Below, piece by piece: positions 55,803 to 64,000 of a DNA stretch of 64,000 bases (position 1 is the stretch's first letter; every line of letters begins with the position of its first letter). The notes beneath the pieces were generated by a model. That model ran no database searches. It saw only the letters and a program-made list of their open reading frames with translations, and had not been told where the DNA came from. The stretch comes from Daedaleopsis sinensis (Eukaryota > Basidiomycota > Agaricomycetes > Polyporales > Polyporaceae), in assembly GCA_033807695.1 (NCBI GenBank), contig CM066304.1:930001-994000 (forward strand), written 5' to 3'. The position numbers and the translations under genes were made by a program.

Positions 55803-56533
55803 ATGCCAAAACCACGTTCTCATCGTCGAAAAAACGCGTCCAAGTATCTTTGGGAATTAGAACGCGACGAAGAGGGCGGACTCGTTCTAGACCCCGTTGA
55901 CAAGTGTTGGAAGTTGACTGACCGTGCGATGCGTGCACAAAATGCGGTGAGAGACGTCATGCCCTGTGCTCGCTGGAGTCGCTGGTCACCGGCACCTCTG
56001 ACACACCGATAGAAGTGGAAAAGGCTACTCAAGATCTACCACCCCTTACCATTGATAGACAAACCCCTTGTCGCATCCCAAACCAACCCCAATCCACTGC
56101 ACCTCGCCTACGGCTGGGCGTTCCCCGACGAGTTCCCCATGATGTACGCAGTGCACCACCAGCTCCAGATGCCCGTCGACGACCTCCTCGCCGCGACGTC
56201 CGGGAAGAAGACGCTGACGTACGGCGCGCTTACTGAGGATATGAGGCGCAGCGGGAGGACATCCAAGAACTTCTCGAGCTGGCCGCGCGCTCCGTCGTGC
56301 ACCGCGACCTGGAGAGGCGCGCGGGCATCAAGCTGCTCAACGTGCGCCCGTTTGCGGACCACGTCGGCTGCATGTTCGCACTGTGGACGAACTATGATGT
56401 GAGGCAATGTAGAGCCAAGTACAACGACGATGAGCTCAACGACGTGATGGACGCTATCGAAGACGCGATAGAAGAGTGCGGGTTTAAGCCTGAGCTGCAG
56501 TGGTGGTATGACTGGGAGCAAATGCCAGTGTAA
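55803..56533 (+). pseudogene. Frameshifted copy of unknown gene (copy 1)
   Basis: Two exons (55803-55946, 56013-56533) parallel copy 2 at 57240-57875. Shared blocks include NPxPxHLAYG.AFPDE/D, HHQLQMP, TYGALTED and HRDLERRAGI.LLN. At about 56238-56243 the sequence reads GAGGATATGAGG where copy 2 has GAGGACGAGGAG; a 2-nt gain moves the reading from one frame to another. Continuing in the first frame ends in an unrelated tail, whereas the second frame resumes the homology to a natural stop at 56533. The copy is therefore probably non-functional, unless the shift is a sequencing error. Confidence 0.65.
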
Positions 56534-57239
56534 TAACCATCTCGTATGTATTGCTCTTTTCGGTTGACCGAGACGTTCTCGCTGAGCATCTCTTGGTGTA
56601 AAATGATGCCAGTCTGAACCACTCATCCGGCTTTAGTCTTACTCAGGCTGTCTCGCAACGTTGTTTTCAGCCATTGTCGTAGTATGCTTTGAAACTCATG
56701 CGTTTTAGTGGAGAGCATCGTTTGGATCAGAGGTCCTTGTAGTCTTGATACTTATCGACGCGTTCACTGTCCGGTCTCAGTTAGGCTCGCTTGCCAGCCT
56801 CTCGTATTGCGTACCTTGGTTTAGAGTCTTAGTCGCCATACTGCTAATTTTTGCAGTCACTCTCACCCTCGCCGCGGCAGTGTCAGTTGAGGCTGGCCAC
56901 AATGATCCCGCATACTCCGTAATACGTATCATAAGTGCGAGGCGTCTCTTGTAAAGCATGAGATGCATCAGCGCCGGGCTATGTAGTCGCGAGCAGGATC
57001 CCCGCTTAGACGAGGTCTGTCCCGGCCCCTTGACGGCGTATGGGTGGCACAAGCCCTCGACTCGGAGATTGCGCGCTGGATGCAAGGACAGAAATTATCC
57101 TGGAAGAAGAATACCCTCTTGAAGGAGTGTTGGTGCCGAGAACACGTTACAGTAAGCGCTGATAAGCGTCACTATACTTGAGACTTAAGTCACTTCCGAA
57201 CAGAGTTGCATCACTCACCTCATTAATATTCACCTCACT

Positions 57240-57875
57240 ATGCAAGAGCATCAACCTGTGTCTCCTTGTACAGCAGACGAGTTTGTCCGGGCAATGGAAG
57301 AATTCCAAAAGGCGGTGAGTGTCGTCGCGCCCGTAACGGTACTGTGTCGCTAGCCACCTCTGACGCACCGACAGAAGTGGGACAAGTTATTCGAGCTCTA
57401 CCCCCCCGTGCCGACGATACCCAAATCCCTCATCCCGTCCCGAAAGCACCCCAATCCGCCGCACCTCGCCTATGGCTACGCGTTCCCCGACGACTGCCTC
57501 ATGAAGTACGCAGAGCACCACCAGCTCCAGATGCCCCTCGGCGAGCTCCTCGCCGCAAAGTCCAGGAAGGAGACGGTGACGTACGGCGCGCTCACTGAGG
57601 ACGAGGAGCACCTCCGTGAATACCTCGAACTGGGCGCGCGCATGGCCGTGCACCGTGACCTGGAGAGGCGCGCAGGCATCGAGTTGCTCAACATGCGCCC
57701 GCTTGTGGACCACTTCGGCTCCATGTTCGCACTATATACGAACTACGATCTGAGCCAGCCTGTCAAGCACGACCGCGAGAAGTTTCTCGATGCGATGGAC
57801 GCTATCGAAGACGCGTTCGTAGAGTGCGGGGTTGAGGCTGTGCCGCTGTGGTGGTATGACTTGGACCACATTTGA
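57240..57875 (+). CDS. Hypothetical protein (copy 2 of tandem pair)
   Basis: Two exons (57240-57314, 57375-57875) give 191 residues in an intact frame. No family is recognised. The protein is probably soluble and compact, with HLAYGYAFPDDCLMKYAEHH near residue ~65, ALTEDEEHLREYLELGARM in the middle and a C-terminal helical DAMDAIEDAFVECG followed by a Trp-rich end (LWWYDLDH). It lacks signal peptide, membrane span and metal motif. Because the frameshifted copy 1 shows a similar pattern with many substitutions at wobble positions, this frame appears to have been under coding constraint. Confidence 0.6.
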
Positions 57876-58100
57876 ATGCCACCAGAGTCACTGTGAGTCG
57901 TCATAACCATCTTCTATGCGTTGGTCTTTTCGGTTGACCGAGACGTCCTCGCTGAGCATCTCTTGCTACAGAACGGTGACATTCTGAACCACTCATCCGG
58001 CTTCAGTCTTACTCAAGCTGTCTGCAATAATGTTACAGCCATTGTCCTATGCTTTGAAATCCGTGCTTTTTGGTGCATAGTGCGAGGCGTCTCTTGTAGA

Positions 58101-61046
58101 CAATACTGGAAGATCTTGAGACTTGAGTGCATAAGATGAGGCCTACGAAGATCGCGCCGGATGCGCTGAGACGTGTACATGTGCTTGGATCCGGAGCCCA
58201 GACGGTACGCAGGACTCGTTCGCGGCGTGCGGGTCTGCGCCGTCACGCGTCACGACTCACGCATGGGACTGCATCGACATCCCACAGCCCCAAGTAGTGT
58301 CGAGGGGCGCGCTCCAGGAATGTTCCATCTATTTAGTGGCGCTCAGCCGCGTACGATGCACGGTGAGCTCTGTCTGGAGTGCAATGATCAGGAAGATGCA
58401 CCCACGGCCACCCGCTGGCATGTATACCTGCCGGCCGCCCGACTCGCGAGTGATCATATTGATGCTCGGGCGCACCGTGCACGGCGCACGCACACAACAC
58501 GCGCACTGGCTCAGCGCTCAGGCTGGGAGGAGGCGTGCGTGCGTGCGGCGTGGCGTGGGGACCCGGACAAACGCGCACGCGAGATGGAGATCTGCGATCA
58601 TCCAGCCTGAGTGACACCGTGACTTTCCCGGGCCTGAGCTCGTGAGATGCATTGCAATGGCCCACCGCCACCGCCATGTGAATCCCGTAGGCCGGACTCG
58701 GAGCGGAGGACTCAGGAGGGCGCCGGTGTGCGAGGCCCCTCGGAGTCGGGAGTCGCAGTCGCAGTCGTGAGGGCGAACGATCCCATCCGTCGTGCGAGAC
58801 ATAGAAGAGAAGAGCTCAGCTCTAGACAAGGAACTGTGAAGCTTTGAAGCAACGAACGTTGAACGGTCTTTGAACTTTGGGCCAGGCTGTCCTCGTGAGA
58901 GCGAGCGGCGTGACGCGAGTCCGAATCGACCGCTGGCGTCCGAGCGCAGACGAGCGCGGGCCGCGGCGCGCATATGAATGATCCAAATGATGCGATGAAC
59001 CAGCTGCAGAACGGCGCATGCAGAAGGCGTGTTGCCTGTATCCGCACGCGTGACCGAGGTGCCAGTGAGTGCCTACGACTCGGAGACGTGGCGCCGGCGA
59101 AGAGATGATAGACGCGCATAATCGCGATGCCAGTGGTTGTGACAATGTACAGACCGTTCCTGGTTCGACGAGGCGACCGTCTGTCGAACAGGCAAGCCCG
59201 AGGCTGGTTCCGAGTCTGATATGTGATATATCATATGTCGCTCTGACATTGTCCCCAGCACTGCGCGACGAGCAAGCTCAGTCACAGTGCCGAATCGGAA
59301 TGTTCAATGGGTGGACATAGCGCGTGCACTGTGGATCGCGCATTCATCCCGGCGGCCGGGCGAGCGGATGTACTTACTATGGGCGAAGCCGATGTGCCGG
59401 CGGGAAAGCGTCCATCGTCCACGGCCATCGTCAAGGAGATGCCATGCCGGCTTCGCGCACGGCCGCGGCATGCGGGGACAAGGTGCCGGGCTGGGATTCC
59501 GAAGCTTTCTCGGACGCCCGGGGAGCTTTATCTCCAGCCCGCTGCCCGAGACTCGAGAGGGTACGTTTGCAGCCGGTCGGAGGCTCGAAGGCGACACAAC
59601 GCCGGCGCAGGTTTTGCGGTCCGCGGAACTGGAGCGTGGGACGTGCTGTGTTTGCCCACCTAAGACCCCGGCGGACTTTCTTGAGTCCCGCAGGGAGGAA
59701 GAGGGAGGAACACTTGCCGTGACATTGAACAGAACCAGGTAAGTATATCAGGAGATAAACAGCAGTGACAGTACTTGTCATCCATCATTCATGTCAGTGA
59801 GTGAACGTGAACTTGCGTTGAACATCTGAATGCACCGGCGGATTCTGTCATCAGCTTCTCGTCCGAGACAGCATGGTAGGCAACCACAGCCGCCGCGCCG
59901 TGCGCCGTGCGGCGGCAGGGGACCGTGCTGCGAGTCTGTGATCCTTGATGCATGAGGCTCTAAAGTTATCTCCATGGGTGGCGTATGCATGGATCCAGAC
60001 TGCGGAGTAGCGGAATAGCACGCGGCAGGGCGCCGAGACACCGAGGAGGAGCCTTGAGACCTCTCGATACACGAGATGCGCGACAGGGTGTATCACGCTG
60101 GTCTTAGAGCTTGTAGACATTGCAGTGAGAGGGGGTTGAGGAATCACTGGCAGTTCGCATGCCTTCGGGTGTGCTAGCAAGCCAACGGAACGCACCTCTA
60201 CTTATCGATCTCATGATATGGGATGCATCGGACATAGCGTGATGGTTCGAACGTTCACGCTCACGTTCAACGTTCATGAGCAGCTTCGGTGACTGTTATG
60301 TGGAGCGCGACCGGCTTTCGAAGTTGCGGTGGGTCGAAGACCTGTGAGCGGCCCAAAGTTAGCTCCGCCTCGAGCTCTCCTCCTGCGCAAAGCCGGGAAG
60401 AGCGCCGGTTGATACGCTTGCCGGGTCCAATGGCCACCCTCGTTTCGAGGAGAGCCTGGAGAAGCGGCGAGCCGGATCCGCCAATGCAGTCGCGTCGGCC
60501 CGTGTCGATGGTCGGGTGGGGGTCAACGGCGTCGATGGAGTCGGCTCGAGAGGCGCGCCCGGAAATTGCGACCGGCGCAGAGGCGGGCGTTCGCGACGGT
60601 GCCGGCCGGATTAGCGACGCTTCAGGGACGGGGTGGCTGTGCTGAGCCTCGACCGGGAGGCGCGTGCAGCCTGCCACGGTGGGGGCGTTGTTCATCTCCG
60701 TCGCCATCTCACACACGCCCGGCGCACAGAGGAACAAAACGGCGAGGACAACGAGCGAGCGAGTGGACAAGACGACAAGCAGACAAAGGTGCGGGCTATT
60801 GTGTGCGCGTTGTGTCGGACTCGAGCGCACACAAAGGCGAGGAGGGTGCGCGTGGGAACGCAGAAGGTAAGTAATCGAGTTATACATGGGGTGATCCACA
60901 GAGGCAGGCACCTCCAACGGACCCTTAAGCTTGTTATAGAAACGCGCGAGCCGGATGGCATGCCCGCCTTGCCTCGCTCTGTATCTCCCCGCTCCCCTCC
61001 GCATCCGCCCCCGATCCTCTCCTTCAGCCACTCCTCTCGTTCGAAC
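58101..61046. other. 2.9-kb region without a supported gene
   Basis: Many open frames of 60-150 codons occur on both strands, a consequence of GC content, but none has recognisable motifs or a splice-consistent model. GTTCGAACGTTCACGCTCACGTTCAACGTTCATGAG at 60245-60280 is a palindrome-rich string of GAACGT/ACGTTC words. The last few hundred bases must contain the GH16 promoter. Confidence 0.45.
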
Positions 61047-61490
61047 ATGTTCGGCCCGCTCTCCGCCCTCGTCCTCTCGCTCGCCGCCTCCGCCCTCTCC
61101 AGCACACACGGCACATAGTGTCGCCGCCACAGCGCCGCCGCCTCCCGCACGAACAGCTACGTGCCCACGTCCCAGTCCTACTCGCTCGTCAAGGAGTACG
61201 CCGGAAAGACCTTCTTCGAGTGAGTCCCGTTTCCGTTTCCATCCCCGCGCGTCGATCCCGCGTCGTGCGCCCAAGCTCCCCGTCCATAGTCTCGTAACCA
61301 GCCCGTGCAGGCACGTCTCTCCCCCGGTAGAAGAGCACCGAGGCAGAGACATGTCTGGTGACTTTCGTATAGAGGAGTGGGGGGAGGTGGGGGGTTGTCA
61401 CCTGTTGTCACGCTCTTCGGATAAGCGCCCTCTCTCACTCGCGCGATCTGTGCCCCTGCCACGACGGGCAATGGCTAATGTTCTCCACCA

Positions 61491-61998
61491 GAACTAGCCC
61501 ATGAGCTAGCGCTGTGACTGGATTCCGGGTCACAACGCTAGCTACCAGGCTAGTTCGGGTATGGAAAAAGGGAGGTAACAAGTCAATCTAAGGCCCCATA
61601 CAAACAAGAGTAATCACGACGGGCAATGGGCAATGTCCTCCCCCCGGAACTAGCCTAGCAGCTAGCCTTGTGACTGGACTGTTGGTCACAACTCTAGCTA
61701 TCAGACGAGTTGGGGTCCGGAATCTGAACACAGGGCAGTAACAAATCGAAATAAAGCCCCATTAACAAGGGACTAATACGACGTAAGCCTTGTTCAGGAC
61801 CGGAACCAGCCTGGTATCTAACGTTGTGACCTGGAGTCCAGTCACAAAGCTAGCTTCTAGGCTCGTGACTCTCTGGTGGGGAACATGGACCTTTGTCCGT
61901 CGTGAATCTTACGAAACGACTGTTCAGGTCCTGAACTAGCCTGGTAGCTAGCGTTGTGACCAGGAGTCCAGTCACAGCGCTAGCTCCTGGGCTAGTTC
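61491..61998. repeat. Array of four ~66-bp palindromes
   Basis: Units lie at 61491-61556, 61647-61712, about 61803-61868 and 61933-61998. Each has outer arms GAACTAGCC/GGCTAGTTC, inner arms AGCTAGCGxTGTGAC/GTCACAxCGCTAGCT and a ~9-base loop. The spacers between them share words such as ACGACGGGCAATG and CCTTTGTCCGTCGT. Differences in one arm are sometimes matched in the other, leaving hairpins largely paired. Confidence 0.85.
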
Positions 61999-62319
61999 CG
62001 GTGGGGAACATCGCCCTTTGTCCGTCGTGTGCGCCGCCTCCTTGCAGCGGCGCGCAGCTACCAAATAGTAAATAGTGCCCATTGCGTGACTGTACCCGAC
62101 CCGCATACAGTCAGGCTGGCGAGGGCGCGGTTACAGTTTGTTACAGCGCGTCGAATATGAAGCACATAGTCACGCCGGCGCGTATAGTCTCCCCGTCGCA
62201 CGTATAGACTCGACCGCGCTCTCGCAATCCGACGGTCAGCAGCGGTCGCTGGACTCCATGTCACGGCTTCCGCAAGCTCAAGCCCTGGCCAGCCCCGACT
62301 GGCACCGGGGGCATTGAAT

Positions 62320-62340
62320 GATGTAACGAGTCGTTACATC
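62320..62340. repeat. 21-bp near-perfect palindrome
   Basis: GATGTAACGAGTCGTTACATC reads the same on both strands except at its centre. A related GATGTAACCGCTCGTTATGTC lies near 62738. Confidence 0.75.
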
Positions 62341-62388
62341 GTGATAATAGCGTGCTTAAATTCCAAATATGGCTTTCCTGTGTCAATG

Positions 62389-62449
62389 TGTTCCATCCTG
62401 GATACATCGTGGTTACACGCGACTTTTGAGATGTATCCAGGATGTAACA
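62389..62449. repeat. 20-bp inverted repeat with 21-bp loop
   Basis: TGTTCCATCCTGGATACATC (62389-62408) pairs with GATGTATCCAGGATGTAACA (62430-62449) with one mismatch. Flanking CTGTGT and ACACAG extend the stem. It lies in the same insertion as the palindrome array. Confidence 0.8.
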
Positions 62450-64000
62450 CAGAAACACTAGAATATTTTGAATGTTTCTAGCATGTTACGCCACGACACA
62501 TGAGAGATGCATGGGGATTTTGACCACGACAAGTGGCGCCATCGCTTTGCTCTGGCCTATGGGCAGTCAGGTCAAAGGCCAGTAGCAGAGCAATATAAGC
62601 TGTTGACGGGCCACTGCCATGCTGATATGATTGCGCTGCTGGAGGCGATTGCAATGGCCTGAGCAGGGTGGCCGAGGGTCAAACAGATGCATGCAAAGTC
62701 GCGACAACTGCTTAAAGATACGGTTTATGTGACCACGATGTAACCGCTCGTTATGTCGCTCAATGCCCCCGGTGTGGGACAGTGAGATTTAGTGACAGGT
62801 GGTGACTTTTGCGACAACCCCCCACCCGTCTATACGAATTCCACCAGACGGTCAGGGCACGTCTCTCTCTCGCTCTCCCCTCTCGTTGCCATTTTGAGAC
62901 GAGCCCTAGTCGGCTGAGTACGAGACTACCCCGTCCACAAATCCGCGATCGGCCATGTACAGTCCTGCTCACAGCCCTCTCCACTGTACAGCGAGTGGGA
63001 CTACTTCGACGGGAGCGACCCCACGCACGGGCTCGTCAACTTCCTCACGGGCGACGCCGCCTCCAAGCTCGCGTACGTCCAGCCGGACGGGACCGCGGTG
63101 ATCGCAGTCGACACCTCGGACAACGTCCCCGTCGGCGGCAAGCGCGACTCGATCCGCATCACCTCCAAGGACGCGTTCGAGCGCGGGCTCTTCATCGCGG
63201 ACATCTACTCCATGCCGCACGGCTGCAGCGTCTGGCCCGCGTACTGGTCCATCGGCGACGGCAAGACCTGGCCGCTCGCGGGCGAGATCGACATCATCGG
63301 TGCGCCACCCTCTCTTTCTTTCCCCTCCGCTGCTGCGTCCCTGCTAACAGCCGCGCACAGAGGGCGTGAACGACCAGACGCAGAACCAGATCACGCTGCA
63401 CAGCGGGCCGGACTGCCTGCTCGACAAGGCCGCGCACGCGGTCTCGCGCATCCTCGGGACGCAGTGCGCCTCCGCGAACGGCGACAACGCCGGCTGCGCG
63501 TTCCAGCAGTCCGGCAACGCGACGTACGGGCACGCGTTCAACATGCAGGCCGGGGGCGTCTACGCGCACACGCTCGAGGCGGACGGGATCTCCGTCTGGT
63601 TCTTCGACCGCAACGCGATCCCCGCGGACATCACCGCGCAGAAACCCGACCCCGCGAGCTGGGGGACGCCGACGGCGTTCTTCCCGAACACGCAGTGCGA
63701 CATCCTCGGGCACTTCCTCGCGCAGCGCCTGATTTTCGACATCACCGTGTGTGGCGACTGGGCGGGCCCTGCGTACGCCGGCTCCAGCTGCCCTGGGACG
63801 TGCGAGCAGGCGGTCGCAGACCCGAAGAACTTCGCAGGTGCGTCTTTCGCCCCGTCTGTGTTTCTGTTTCCTTGCTGATGGGTCCATGCTGCAGTCGCCC
63901 AGTGGAAGATCGCGTCCGTGCGCGTGTACCAGTGAGCGGACGAGGCCTGAGTTTCAGTGCGCATACCCAGGATACGTACCGCATACCGCATAGACACCCA

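Larger units (their letters stand above)
55803..58100 (+). repeat. Tandem segmental duplication
   Basis: Homology between the two gene copies extends well past their stops: TTTTCGGTTGACCGAGACG, GCTGAGCATCTCTTG, CTGAACCACTCATCCGGCTT and TGCGAGGCGTCTCTTGTA occur in the same order after both (56556-56955 and 57925-58100). The first copy has about 200 bp of extra sequence before the last word. Unit offset is about 1.37 kb in the coding part. Confidence 0.8.
61352..62862. mobile_element. Insertion element in GH16 intron
   Basis: GTCTGGTGACTTTCGTATAGA at about 61353 with inward GGGGGGTTGTC is opposed by ACAACCCCCCACCCGTCTATACGAA..CCACCAGAC at about 62813-62855. These are the same arms as in the sirtuin-intron element, giving a 1.5-kb interval between them. 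Within it are four 66-bp palindromes, further inverted repeats, and a 51-codon frame at 62507-62662 (FDHDKWRHRFALAYGQS..) that may be a coding relic. A GGCACGTCTCTC string occurs just outside both ends. Confidence 0.6.
61047..63935 (+). pseudogene. GH16 endo-beta-glucanase gene with premature stop
   Basis: Exons 61047-61219, 62992-63299, 63361-63837 and 63895-63935 join in phase to 332 codons. The first 23 encode a secretory signal (LSALVLSLAASALS), and codon 24 at 61116-61118 is TAG. Past it the frame continues intact: SYSLVKEYAGKTFF|DEWDYFDGSDPTHG, GCSVWPAYW, the catalytic GEIDIIEGVNDQ (ExDxxE), AFFPNTQCDI, CGDWAGPAY and final WKIASVRVYQ. This matches GH16 laminarinases such as the characterised Phanerochaete Lam16A, which cut beta-1,3/1,4- or 1,3/1,6-glucans. 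No splice event can skip the TAG. Intron 1 is 1772 nt because of an insertion. Either a recent pseudogene, a read-through gene or a base-call error. Confidence 0.85.

Noticed and set aside
60267..61352. 361-codon minus-strand frame
   Set aside because: It overlaps the GH16 signal-peptide exon antisense, has Arg/Gly-rich composition and no motif.
62507..62662. 51-codon gene in the GH16 intron insertion
   Set aside because: The frame reads like protein, but it is too short, has no recognisable motif and is best treated as a possible relic of the inserted element.

Overview
This is a gene-dense nuclear segment of a filamentous basidiomycete, most likely an agaricomycete and possibly a wood-rot polypore. 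The evidence is consistent. Genes are broken by many 45-65 nt introns with GT..AG ends and CTAAC/CTGAC-like branch sites. There is a DNMT5-type methyltransferase, a secreted GH16 glucanase resembling white-rot laminarinases, an expanded protein kinase with a degenerate copy, and several basidiomycete-type proteins of unknown function. Exon limits below were worked out by hand from splice sites, reading-frame phase and family motifs; no alignment software was available.

Layout. 1-5.4 kb: a repeat-motif protein gene, a 2.5-kb two-level minisatellite and a 125-bp tandem duplication rich in hairpins. 5.4-15.3 kb: five genes all on the plus strand. Two are diverged LRR-like paralogues (5.5-6.7 and 14.2-15.3 kb) that bracket a gene for a C-terminally membrane-anchored coiled-coil protein, a complete CACTA/EnSpm-type Tnp2 transposase gene and a small unknown gene. 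15.5-17.8 kb: GC-rich duplications and short tandem repeats. 17.9-20.3 kb: a short-chain dehydrogenase and two intron-containing tRNA genes, Val(AAC) and Lys(CTT).

20.7-37.6 kb is the conserved housekeeping core. It holds DNMT5 (2219 aa, 10 exons, minus), a PAP2 lipid phosphatase (plus), a CID-domain RNA polymerase II CTD-binding protein (minus), ZW10 (minus) and CRIPT (plus). DNMT5/PAP2, ZW10/CRIPT and, further on, sirtuin/PEX7 are head-to-head pairs separated by only about 240-330 bp. 37.8-44.6 kb holds a protein kinase, two hypothetical genes, a remnant of the same kinase with its catalytic core deleted, and an Efm7-like methyltransferase. 44.8-51.4 kb is a tandem array of three genes sharing a small zinc-finger-like module, C-x2-C-x16-W-x2-H-x3-C. 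51.9-55.5 kb holds a sirtuin and PEX7. 55.8-58.1 kb is a tandem duplication of an unknown gene in which the first copy carries a 2-nt frameshift.

61.0-63.9 kb is a GH16 glucanase gene with an in-frame amber codon just after its signal peptide and a 1.77-kb first intron. The intron is swollen by a repeat-flanked insertion that contains four 66-bp palindromes. The same family of terminal inverted repeats bounds an insertion in the sirtuin intron. The most unusual items are the palindrome array and its carrier element, the spacing-invariant zinc-finger array, the PIP-box-bearing DNMT5 with a ~250-residue charged insert, the two-level minisatellite, and the protein made of repeated PPM-type motifs next to it.
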